A stretch of DNA of 64,000 nucleotides from Yoonia sp. GPGPB17. Its GTDB lineage: Bacteria > Pseudomonadota > Alphaproteobacteria > Rhodobacterales > Rhodobacteraceae. The notes under the pieces were generated by a model. The model made no database searches. It was given only the letters and a program-made list of their open reading frames with translations, and was not told where the DNA came from. Below, piece by piece: positions 34,293-41,336 of the stretch; position 1 is the first letter of the stretch, and each line of letters begins with the position of its first letter. Location of the stretch: the NCBI RefSeq assembly GCF_037892195.1, contig NZ_JATACI010000003.1:62001-126000 (forward strand). Direction: 5' to 3'. The position numbers and the translations under genes are program-made.

Positions 34293-34466
34293 GTGTTGGG
34301 TCCATTTGAAGTGCCATCAGTGGAGCAGGTACTTGCGTCGGATCATGTATCCGACTGGCTGAAGAGATCTGTGGCGCAGTTGGTGGAGCAGGACCCGGCA
34401 ACGGCCAAGCAGGAAGCGTTCTGGCTTTATATGATCATGAACCAAAGAGCGAAAGCGACGCTCTGA
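34293..34466 (+). CDS. Small soluble protein, GTG start
   Basis: 57 residues from GTG 34293, with AAGGG 9 bases upstream and only two bases after the lipoprotein stop. It reads LGPFEVPSVEQVLASDHVSD and WLKRSVAQLVEQDPATAKQE, a helical, protein-like composition. It is below the usual length cut-off of gene finders. No family recognised. Confidence 0.5.
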   Translation: MLGPFEVPSVEQVLASDHVSDWLKRSVAQLVEQDPATAKQEAFWLYMIMNQRAKATL

Positions 34467-34482
34467 CGTCCACCTCAACAAC

Positions 34483-34848
34483 ATGGGATCTAAAAAGATG
34501 GGGCCAAAGAAGGTACGCAAAAGACTGCCGGATAGGAGATTGACAGAAACTCGCAAGGTTGAGACAGACGTCGGCCAAACGGTGTACCTGTCAGTGGGAT
34601 ACGATCCGGACCAACCGGATGAACCAAGAGAGGTCTTCTATTCGTCAGGGTTCAAGTCCGGATCGATGCTTGAGTTTCAGGTGCAGGATTTTTGCGTGCT
34701 GTTTTCGCTTCTGCTGCAGTACGGGATGAAACCAAACGAGGTGGCGAAATCGCTGGCACGCAAGGAAAACCCTGACGGAACGCTGTCATTCGCGAGCATA
34801 TCCGGGCTGATCGTGAATGAACTCTCGAAACCGCCAAAATGGGCTTGA
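34483..34848 (+). CDS. TSCPD-like domain protein
   Basis: 121 residues. After a basic N-terminus (MGSKKMGPKKVRKRLPDRR) the sequence EVFYSSGFKSGSMLEFQVQD and VLFSLLLQYGMKPNEVAKSL resembles the TSCPD domain found at the end of B12-dependent ribonucleotide reductases and in stand-alone small proteins. The family function is unknown. The conserved Cys is present in QDFCVLF. ATG 34498 is an alternative start. Confidence 0.55.
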   Translation: MGSKKMGPKKVRKRLPDRRLTETRKVETDVGQTVYLSVGYDPDQPDEPREVFYSSGFKSGSMLEFQVQDFCVLFSLLLQYGMKPNEVAKSLARKENPDGTLSFASISGLIVNELSKPPKWA

Positions 34849-34852
34849 TACT

Positions 34853-35287
34853 ATGAGAAAGCGAAGGCGGCATCGAAAAAACTACATCCCTTGGTTTAGG
34901 ACGAGAGGGTGGGGGACAGTCTATTTGCTTCAGTCCCGATCAGAACCCGCTTTATTCAAGGTGGGGTTCACTCAACGAAAGACAGACACCCGTCGAAACG
35001 AACTAAAGGGCCTGGTTGATGGAGGTCTACGCATCGTGTTCACTGTATCGATGCCGCATGCATATGTGACGGAGCAAAGGACGCTGAAAGGACTAGCAGG
35101 TCGATGGTTCGGACGTCGCGACCGTCGAGGAACAGAATGGTTCATCTTGCGTCGGAGAGAAACCATAGAGGACATTGCGGCCAGGATCCTGCGAACTGCG
35201 AATGAGGTGCAATTCGAAGCACGTTTGAAGCTTTCTTGGGGCGGTAGTAGCAAGATCCGAACATTTGCGACAAAGCAGCTTTCATGA
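34853..35287 (+). CDS. T5orf172/MUG113-type GIY-YIG-like protein
   Basis: 144 residues from ATG 34853, five bases after the preceding stop. The core TVYLLQSRSEPALFKVGFTQ ... RRNELKGL ... TVSMPHAYVTEQRTLKGLAG ... GTEWFIL follows the T5orf172 domain, a branch of the GIY-YIG nucleases (YxLxxxxxxxxxKIGxTxxxxxRxxxL ... E ... FxxxxEWF). A conserved Arg, Glu and the two strand motifs are present. It may cut DNA. The last four bases overlap the next gene. Confidence 0.7.
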   Translation: MRKRRRHRKNYIPWFRTRGWGTVYLLQSRSEPALFKVGFTQRKTDTRRNELKGLVDGGLRIVFTVSMPHAYVTEQRTLKGLAGRWFGRRDRRGTEWFILRRRETIEDIAARILRTANEVQFEARLKLSWGGSSKIRTFATKQLS

Positions 35288-35490
35288 CCACCTTTAAGGT
35301 CATCTTCGAGGACGGACGAGAAGAAGTCTTTTCTGACGAACATAGATCAGGCGTTCTCTACGGGATCACGCGGCTGGAACAGACACCAATCATATCGCTC
35401 CTCGGGATCAAAATGATATCGGCATCAAGTGGCGAAGTTCTCTGGCCAGCATCTGAGATCCTAAAACAACGTGCGATTCCTGACAGCTAG
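35284..35490 (+). CDS. Small hypothetical protein
   Basis: 68 residues, ATGA-coupled to the GIY-YIG-like gene. The text FKVIFEDGREEVFSDEHRSG suggests a small beta-sheet protein. No family recognised. It ends convergently, overlapping the stop of the minus-strand zinc-ribbon gene by four bases. Confidence 0.55.
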   Translation: MTTFKVIFEDGREEVFSDEHRSGVLYGITRLEQTPIISLLGIKMISASSGEVLWPASEILKQRAIPDS

Positions 35491-35750
35491 GCTGAACGTG
35501 GAAACTCAGGTCCAACTGCACGATCAATCCGCCAGGACATGTCGTGACGATTGCCGCATCGTTTGCAAACGAAATCGCTCGCGAAGCTCTCGATCGGCCG
35601 ATGTTCATGATAGCGCTCCAAAAGAATGTGTGGCGCAACGTAGTACGACTTGTGACAGGCAGGGCAGGTGACGACCAGAACGTCACGCGCCGTAAGCTGT
35701 TTCAGGCGGATCGCAAACTTGAAGCCGAGGGTGACAGGTTCGTATGGCAT
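35487..35750 (-). CDS. Zinc-ribbon protein
   Basis: 87 residues from ATG 35750 (a GTG at 35765 is possible). Four Cys in two pairs, TCPACHKSYY and VCKRCGNRHD, form a zinc ribbon. Its general layout resembles the gene at 60340 (CNLC ... CSKC). It is the only minus-strand gene in this island and may be a small regulator; its partner is unknown. Confidence 0.55.
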   Translation of the reverse strand: MPYEPVTLGFKFAIRLKQLTARDVLVVTCPACHKSYYVAPHILLERYHEHRPIESFASDFVCKRCGNRHDMSWRIDRAVGPEFPRSA

Positions 35751-35987
35751 ACTGCCACGTTGCACACGTTCTATGTTTGTTCCAGTATTTTTTGACTTGG
35801 TCGTATGTTGAAAGTGAGTGGATGCTACTAGATGTCAGTCAGATAACTTTGACCTTTACTTCATCAACTGGCACAAATCGTCCGAATAGAATTCCATAAT
35901 TTTTTGTTTCATTATCCGGCCATATTCTTTGTCTAACAGTTTGAATGACTCTGAAGCACGCTGATCAAACTGTATTTGAGGTTTTCA

Positions 35988-37070
35988 TTGGAAGTAATTG
36001 CATCAATCGCCGCTCTCGTGACGATCGTCTCTTTTGTGGCCGTGATTTACCCGTTCAAGCCGTATCCCTCTCGGAAGATGGCGTTAGCAGTTCTCGTAGG
36101 CTCGTTCGTTGTCGTTGGAATATCTGCGCCCAGCCCAGAAAACCAAGAAGCGGCACCCGATGTGGTGGTCAATGAACAGGAAGATGATGCGGATGTCGTG
36201 GTTGAACTTGAGGAAGAGCCAGACGCAGTGGTTGTCACAACGTCATCTCGGGTAGATGACATGCCAACGGAACCCCGAGTACCTACAGAAAGTGAGGTTC
36301 AAGACATATTGGCGTTGTTTGACGCTGGCACTCTGAGCTCATGGCGGCAGACCAAGACGGCGATTGCGCAGCTAGAATCTGAAAATGTAGTCACCGACAC
36401 AATCAAAGATGCATTGGAAAGCCGAATGTTGGATCAGGTCCGGCCATTGCCGGTATCTGACATTGAGGGAAATCTAACCAGATATCGCAATCTGGCTGAT
36501 CTACGTCCAGACAACGAGAGCTATGCTGAAAAGATCGAGTTCTACGAAACAAAACGGCAGGAAGCGGCCGATCGCGCCAGACGCGAACGGGAAGAAGCGC
36601 AAATAGCAGCGATTACGCGGCTGAATGTGAATGAGGACCGCGTTGACCGCATTACATGGTATCAGCACCCGAACAAACCCAGATACACCAACAGCCGGTC
36701 TACAGCATATCTCTATATAGGACGTCGAGGTCTGGGCGACGAAGTAAATTCGGGAAGGCCGTGGCTTCGGATGAGGGTCCAGTATGCGGCATCCAGTTGG
36801 CTGTTCGTCAACGAGGTAACAGCATATCATGACGGCGTATCAGAGCCGTTGGTTGCTGGGGTGTTCGAAAGAGACAACAACTCAACGATTTGGGAGTGGA
36901 TGGACGTTGCTCCGGACGACTACCAACTGGAAGTGCTCCGTTCTTTGGCGAATGCTGATGAAGCTTCACTGCGATTCCGCGGTCAGCAATATCATCGTGA
37001 TGTGAATTTATCGGCTTCAGATAAGCGGGCAATACGCGAAGTTTTGCTGGCGTTCGAAGCGATGCGTTGA
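35988..37070 (+). CDS. Membrane-anchored protein with coiled-coil and C-terminal domain
   Basis: About 360 residues from TTG 35988, chosen for GAGG six bases upstream; TTG 35976 is also open. Two membrane segments at the start (IASIAALVTIVSFVAVIYPF and MALAVLVGSFVVVGISA) are followed by an acidic linker (DDADVVVELEEEPDAVVV), a helical Arg/Glu-rich part (RQEAADRARREREEAQIAA) and a strand-rich C-terminal domain starting RVDRITWYQHPNKPRYTNSR. The C-terminal domain with INxxYxxY-like spacing recalls sensory or stress domains, but I do not recognise it. Confidence 0.6.
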   Translation: MEVIASIAALVTIVSFVAVIYPFKPYPSRKMALAVLVGSFVVVGISAPSPENQEAAPDVVVNEQEDDADVVVELEEEPDAVVVTTSSRVDDMPTEPRVPTESEVQDILALFDAGTLSSWRQTKTAIAQLESENVVTDTIKDALESRMLDQVRPLPVSDIEGNLTRYRNLADLRPDNESYAEKIEFYETKRQEAADRARREREEAQIAAITRLNVNEDRVDRITWYQHPNKPRYTNSRSTAYLYIGRRGLGDEVNSGRPWLRMRVQYAASSWLFVNEVTAYHDGVSEPLVAGVFERDNNSTIWEWMDVAPDDYQLEVLRSLANADEASLRFRGQQYHRDVNLSASDKRAIREVLLAFEAMR

Positions 37071-37182
37071 AGATCGCCATAGCGAATGATTGGTGAAGAC
37101 AAATCTTAATCAGGGCTGCGAGTATTGATGTAATGGTCATACAGACTGGTTGTAAGTGTAAGCAAATGAAGGACAAACATCG

Positions 37183-37386
37183 ATGCCATGGGCCCACGGA
37201 ACATACTTTACAAAAAACGATGAGAAACAAGCCTATGACTTCCTGAAGTCGCAAGGTTTGACTGATGACCAGATCGAAGGGGTCAATCACTGGCACAGAT
37301 CCCATATCGGTGGACAACTGGCGTTGTGGGTTGGTGTTGCGATGATTGTCGGAGGGCTAATTGGCTTCATGGTCGGTACGATATGA
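37183..37386 (+). CDS. Small membrane protein
   Basis: 67 residues with AAAGGAC upstream. A soluble N-terminal part (TKNDEKQAYDFLKSQGLTDD, then QIEGVNHW) precedes one membrane helix (LALWVGVAMIVGGLIGFMVG). The stop overlaps the next ATG. No family recognised. Confidence 0.6.
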   Translation: MPWAHGTYFTKNDEKQAYDFLKSQGLTDDQIEGVNHWHRSHIGGQLALWVGVAMIVGGLIGFMVGTI

Positions 37387-37780
37387 GTGGGGCCGCTCGG
37401 CGTAGGTTGACTGCGAGAAGGATGCAGTTCGATGATCGTAAGCCCATATTGCAAACAACGTTGTGGATGCTGACATTCATCTGTTGGACTCCACTGGCTT
37501 TCGCTCAAGAGGCGATACTATCGAATAGCGGCGCAACTGACGAAGAAAGGTTGATTGCGCTTACATTGACAAGGGCTTGCAGCGGAGCGAGAGGCGAAAT
37601 TGACTTCACGGATGTTGTCCGGGCTGACGTTAATGATGATGGCCTAGAGGACATCGTGATCGATCACATAAAGATCCGTTGCTTCGGCGATACCGGCCGG
37701 AAAAGCATGTTTTGCGGGGTGGGGGTAACTGCGAAGTAACCATCCACACACGGCAAGAATTTGGCTGGCGCGTTCGATGA
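37383..37780 (+). pseudogene. Secreted protein gene, frameshifted at a G-run
   Basis: ATG 37383 overlaps the preceding stop. A signal-peptide-like segment (LQTTLWMLTFICWTPLAFA) leads to TRACSGARGEIDFTDVV and a Ca-binding-like DVNDDGLEDIVID. As written the frame ends at 37739 (GVGVTAK), but one more G in the run near 37718 gives FCGGGGNCEVTIHTRQEFGW and a stop at 37778-37780 that overlaps the next ATG exactly, as at the other junctions here. The restored protein has 132 residues and four Cys. No family recognised. Confidence 0.6.
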
Positions 37781-38202
37781 GCCGATACAAAGACGTGAGG
37801 ATCGCGAGAACGATAGTCATAGCAACTGCGTTACTTGGATCATTGAATGTTGGTGGAGCATTCGCTGGCTCAACAAGCTATATTTGCAGCATTGAAGGAT
37901 CTCATGTGCCTGATCATTTGGGTGATGCCGTTGCGGAGATGCGTTTTATGGACGCGCAGCGTACAGCCATGACGATTGACCGAGAAACGGGGCGGGTCAT
38001 TCACTCTAGCTTGGGAAATACCAGCTTCAATCATATCATGATTTTGAACTCTGGGTCATCAGATTGGAGCTTCAAAGTAATCGCCGATAGTGGTCAAGGT
38101 GGCAACATCAGATACTACGAGGTAGCGGAATACGTCGAAGGTCCGGACAAACCGCTCCTTGTGGTGGCTGATGGGGGATCATACTGGGGAATGTGTCAGT
38201 GA
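37777..38202 (+). CDS. Secreted protein of unknown function
   Basis: 141 residues. Signal peptide IARTIVIATALLGSLNVGGA (cleavage about FAG-ST). The mature part has two Cys (YICSIEG and the last residues GMCQ) that may form a disulfide joining the ends, and strand-rich text in between. Coupled to the upstream gene by ATGA once its frame is restored. No family recognised. Confidence 0.6.
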   Translation: MSRYKDVRIARTIVIATALLGSLNVGGAFAGSTSYICSIEGSHVPDHLGDAVAEMRFMDAQRTAMTIDRETGRVIHSSLGNTSFNHIMILNSGSSDWSFKVIADSGQGGNIRYYEVAEYVEGPDKPLLVVADGGSYWGMCQ

Positions 38203-38233
38203 ATTTGACGACTTCTGAACGAGGGGCGGATTA

Positions 38234-38464
38234 ATGGTTATCATACTCCGGATCGTTGGATGTTGTGGGCTAGTGATCGCTGGGTCCAATGCAGCAATCA
38301 AAATCTTCGCTGATGACGCAACTGCACTCCGATACGCAGGCCCTGGCCGAGATCTAGACCTTAATATTTCGATCGCTGTATTTTCTCTTATATTCCTAGC
38401 TCTAGCAGCAATCTTGTCAGAGGTTCGTCGGATCAATAGTTCGCAAAATGGTGCTGACAGATGA
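38234..38464 (+). CDS. Small two-span membrane protein
   Basis: 76 residues: ILRIVGCCGLVIAGSNAAIK and ISIAVFSLIFLALAAILSEV are membrane segments, separated by a short acidic loop. The stop overlaps the next ATG. No family recognised. Confidence 0.55.
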   Translation: MVIILRIVGCCGLVIAGSNAAIKIFADDATALRYAGPGRDLDLNISIAVFSLIFLALAAILSEVRRINSSQNGADR

Positions 38465-38718
38465 TGACGTTAACGCAGTGGGGTTTGTTAATTGAAGCCA
38501 TAGGTGTGATTGTCCTTTGGGTTGAATTTGCGACTCGACCAAATCTCAATAGTTTTGCGGATCTTCCGCCACTGCCTGAGCCAGACGCGAGACCATCGCT
38601 GTGGGACCGGTGGTTGGCATGGAGGCGGACCTTCAGCCGGAGAACCGCGAACTTGCTTGCGAATCTTGGGCCAGCTCTCTTGCTAGCGGGGTTTGCAATG
38701 CAGTTCATTGATCAATGA
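38461..38718 (+). CDS. Small membrane protein
   Basis: 85 residues with membrane segments at both ends (WGLLIEAIGVIVLWVEFA and LANLGPALLLAGFAMQFI) and a Pro-rich, then Arg/Trp-rich middle (LPPLPEPDARPSLWDRWLAW). ATGA-coupled to the previous small membrane gene, so the two may form one complex. No family recognised. Confidence 0.55.
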   Translation: MMTLTQWGLLIEAIGVIVLWVEFATRPNLNSFADLPPLPEPDARPSLWDRWLAWRRTFSRRTANLLANLGPALLLAGFAMQFIDQ

Positions 38719-39026
38719 AGTTTTTCAACAAACGTGCCGACTGCGGCTAAGGACACGCGTTTGCGGGTTGTGAACGCAACATTCCTCTAGTGACCGAGAA
38801 TGCAGAGTTTGTTGGCAGCGCGTTGACTACCAACTGGACAGTCGGTGTCGGGTCTGGGTCAAAAATATGTGACGTTTAGGCCAGTATGGCGAGACGCCGC
38901 GCCATGAATGAAGGTGTAAATTTCGTCGCATCGAGTCAAAGGTTTGAGACATCCTACAGATGCAACTTGTGAAGACCGTCACATCCCCCAATGGTGGGAT
39001 TCCGACTATCAGTGAAGGAGAGAAAG
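38719..39026. other. Non-coding stretch
   Basis: No reading frame of note. It probably holds the promoter of the gene group at 39027-40275; no clear box was identified. Confidence 0.45.
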
Positions 39027-39236
39027 ATGATAGATCAAAAATATAAGATCAAAAACTTGGATGAAGCTAGCCTAGCAATTATGGCCCAAGGCTTTGTATT
39101 GGCTCAGATTGCGCAGACAGGCGAGGTCGATATTGAGGCTGTCAGGCAGTCGGTGTTAGCCGCTTGCGAAAACGACATAAATGAAGTTGCTGTGGCTATG
39201 GGTCATGCACAACGGGCCGCTGGTTTGACAACGTAA
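39027..39236 (+). CDS. Small hypothetical protein
   Basis: 69 residues from ATG 39027 with GAAGGAGAG upstream. Helical and acidic: LAIMAQGFVLAQIAQTGEVD and VLAACENDINEVAVAMGHAQ. No family recognised. First of four close genes. Confidence 0.55.
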   Translation: MIDQKYKIKNLDEASLAIMAQGFVLAQIAQTGEVDIEAVRQSVLAACENDINEVAVAMGHAQRAAGLTT

Positions 39237-39256
39237 GCTAGGAACAAGGTACAACA

Positions 39257-39535
39257 ATGGATCAAAAAAAGATGAGCGACTTCGCGCGCGCAGTTTGCGA
39301 AGCCAGAGATGCTTATGAAGCATGGGTGGCGACCGGAAAGGAAATTGGGGAGATCAGCGAAGGTGATCCGGATTACGTTAGGGTTAGGCGCGCTGGAGAA
39401 GTGTTGGGTGACCTTGGGGGGATTACAGCAATGACAGCTGCACTGACGGGGTTCTACGAGGGCGAGGCTGAGTACCTGGAAGCGGGTCGAATGTTGAACT
39501 GGCTTTGGGATGGGCTACACGGTTGGTATGGATGA
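39257..39535 (+). CDS. Small hypothetical protein
   Basis: 92 residues. Helical: MSDFARAVCEARDAYEAWVA, then GEISEGDPDYVRVRRAGEVL and a Trp-rich end (MLNWLWDGLHGWYG). Follows the previous gene by 20 bases. No family recognised. Confidence 0.55.
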   Translation: MDQKKMSDFARAVCEARDAYEAWVATGKEIGEISEGDPDYVRVRRAGEVLGDLGGITAMTAALTGFYEGEAEYLEAGRMLNWLWDGLHGWYG

Positions 39536-39559
39536 TTTCTCAAAGAAAGGTGTAGATCA

Positions 39560-39838
39560 ATGAGGCTGTTCGATAGCGATTACTTCATGATTCTTTGGAA
39601 AAAACCAATTCGTGCATTCGAAATAGCACAAGGCATCAAGGTTAGAGCCCAACTCGCGGAAATGACCAACACCCTGTTAATAGTAGGGGCAGCTCTCATT
39701 GTAAGCTCTCAGCTGCTTCTTGGTGTCATCTTGGCTGTAGCAATTTTACTATCATTGGTGGGTGCTTTTCTAATTCTAGCCGCTGGGTGGCTGCAGCTGA
39801 CGTTTAAGAGACGTGTTGGCAATAGTGATGATGTATGA
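39560..39838 (+). CDS. Small membrane protein
   Basis: 92 residues with AAAGG upstream. Two membrane segments: LLIVGAALIVSSQLLLGVIL and AILLSLVGAFLILAAGWL, after an amphipathic N-terminus. The stop overlaps the start of the nuclease gene. No family recognised. Confidence 0.6.
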   Translation: MRLFDSDYFMILWKKPIRAFEIAQGIKVRAQLAEMTNTLLIVGAALIVSSQLLLGVILAVAILLSLVGAFLILAAGWLQLTFKRRVGNSDDV

Positions 39839-40275
39839 AGCAACAGCCAGCGGATAATGAACCTCGATCCAAACATTGGCATGTGCTGGCAAGGATGTTT
39901 TGCATCTCAACGGTTTTCTGGGCAACCGGAGCGATGTCGGAAGTGAGAGTCCGTGATGCAGACACAATCGTTGTGAATGGAACGCCGGTCAGACTGAATG
40001 GGATAGACGCACCTGAGTTGGCTACTCGGGCGGGGCAGGATTCCCGCCGATGGATGGTAAATTTCCTGCGAGATAAGGTGGTAGTGTGTGATCTCAACGG
40101 GGAGAAAACTCATGACCGTTGGGTAGGGATTTGCTTTGCCGACGGTGAAGACGTTGGGGCGGCCGTCATTGCCGCGGGATATGCGCTCGACTGCGAAAGA
40201 TACTCAGGCGGTCGATATGCGCATCTCGAAACGCCGGCGGCCAAGTCGAGACTGACAAGGGCAAGATACTGCTAG
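39835..40275 (+). CDS. Exported staphylococcal-nuclease-like (SNase) protein
   Basis: 146 residues with a basic N-terminus and a hydrophobic segment (ARMFCISTVFWATGAMS) that can serve as signal or anchor. The SNase fold follows: VRDADTIVVNGTPVRLNGID, APELATRAGQDSRRWMVNFL, VVVCDLNGEKTHDRWVGICF and a C-terminal RYSGGRYAHLE. The catalytic Arg/Glu positions of micrococcal nuclease are approximately matched (RLNGIDAPE). It likely degrades DNA in the periplasm; coupled to the preceding membrane gene by ATGA. Confidence 0.8.
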   Translation: MKQQPADNEPRSKHWHVLARMFCISTVFWATGAMSEVRVRDADTIVVNGTPVRLNGIDAPELATRAGQDSRRWMVNFLRDKVVVCDLNGEKTHDRWVGICFADGEDVGAAVIAAGYALDCERYSGGRYAHLETPAAKSRLTRARYC

Positions 40276-40398
40276 GTTGCCGACGACAACACCAAGGGCA
40301 CTTGCGAAGAAATCGTCAAGGCAGGCAAAAAGGACACTTCGCATTGAACGGTTCGTCCTGAAGTAGAAAGGAGGTCGAATGTCTGATATGATGAACAC

Positions 40399-40728
40399 AT
40401 GTTGCATTCTGTGATCCATAATACTCGCCGTCGCGGCATCTTGGGAGCTTTGTTGGGCGCCCTGGCTCCATATGCCTTTTGGGCGTATGAGAACGGAGTT
40501 GCATTGGGCGGCGACAGCAACCTGATCGTTTTCGTATGCATGGTGAGTGCATTCTTTGCCGTCTTAGGATACGGCATCTTTCATGGTGGTTTTGGCCGCA
40601 CCAAGACGTTTCCTAGCCGAGGGTCTGCTGGCATAGATCTTGATGAACTTGACCGGTCTAATCAGAGTGGTGCTTACGAGTGGATGCGGGAAAGCCACAA
40701 CAGAAACTATCACGAAATGAATAGATGA
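40399..40728 (+). CDS. Membrane protein of unknown function
   Basis: 109 residues. Two membrane segments (GILGALLGALAPYAFWAYEN and LIVFVCMVSAFFAVLGYGIF) then a soluble tail (GIDLDELDRSNQSGAYEWMR). The best ribosome binding site (AAAGGAGG) belongs to an overlapping 11-codon frame at 40379-40414 that ends inside this gene, so translation may be coupled to it. The stop lies in a palindrome shared with the convergent gene. Confidence 0.55.
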   Translation: MLHSVIHNTRRRGILGALLGALAPYAFWAYENGVALGGDSNLIVFVCMVSAFFAVLGYGIFHGGFGRTKTFPSRGSAGIDLDELDRSNQSGAYEWMRESHNRNYHEMNR

Positions 40729-40746
40729 GCGCTCAGCGCTCATCTA
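40722..40746. terminator. 25-bp perfect palindrome at a convergent gene junction
   Basis: TAGATGAGCGCT (40722-40733), C, AGCGCTCATCTA (40735-40746). It contains the stop codons of both converging genes and is a likely two-way terminator or a block to read-through of the tra operon into the island. Confidence 0.6.
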
Positions 40747-41308
40747 CGGTGCGACCAGAGAAGACATGGTTGCCAATATCGACTGTCCCGCCGCTTTCAG
40801 CCTCGGTGGCTTTCTGCCAAGTCGGCTCCAGATTGCTTTGATGACCGTTATTCACATAATCCTGCATTCCGGCCGGGCTATAGTAGTGTGTTGCGCCACC
40901 TGTAGGATCGATAGCATTGCCTGAGAAAACGTCATCAACAACGTCACCGATTTGGCGGTAAAGCTCTGAATCGGTCCGAAGGTCCCGTCCAATGTTGTTG
41001 CCGGTCCCGTCCGTGTTCCACGCGGAAAACTGGTTGGGAGCAAAGACAACGGCGGACGCATCATTGGGATGACGATCGTCGTTCACTCGATTGCGAATGA
41101 CTGAAGCAACTGCGACCTGGCCTTGACGGGTTTCTGAACCTGCTTCAGCTGCAATGGTGCGAATGACCAAGTCACGATCACCAGCATCGAGGCTGATAGA
41201 GTTAGGTGCATTTGCGGCGGACGGCCGCCACTCAACTCTATTGCCGTCTTGGACTAACTCGCCCCCAGGAGCTCTGTCAATCAGTTCGCTTCGGCACCAT
41301 TGGCCCAA
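40733..41308 (-). CDS. SleB/CwlJ-type cell wall hydrolase
   Basis: 191 residues as drawn from TTG 41308; the start is uncertain because no good ribosome binding site is seen. The Hydrolase_2 domain is clear: LVIRTIAAEAGSETRQGQVA, VASVIRNRVNDDRHP, VVFAPNQFSAWN and a C-terminal GATHYYSPAGM. The Glu in AAEAG is the likely catalytic residue. It is the last gene of the tra operon and probably opens peptidoglycan for the transfer apparatus. It begins about 28 bases after the traG stop. Confidence 0.75.
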   Translation of the reverse strand: MGQWCRSELIDRAPGGELVQDGNRVEWRPSAANAPNSISLDAGDRDLVIRTIAAEAGSETRQGQVAVASVIRNRVNDDRHPNDASAVVFAPNQFSAWNTDGTGNNIGRDLRTDSELYRQIGDVVDDVFSGNAIDPTGGATHYYSPAGMQDYVNNGHQSNLEPTWQKATEAESGGTVDIGNHVFSGRTVDER

Positions 41309-41336
41309 GAGTTGGTGTTAGCTTGCGCGTTGCGGT

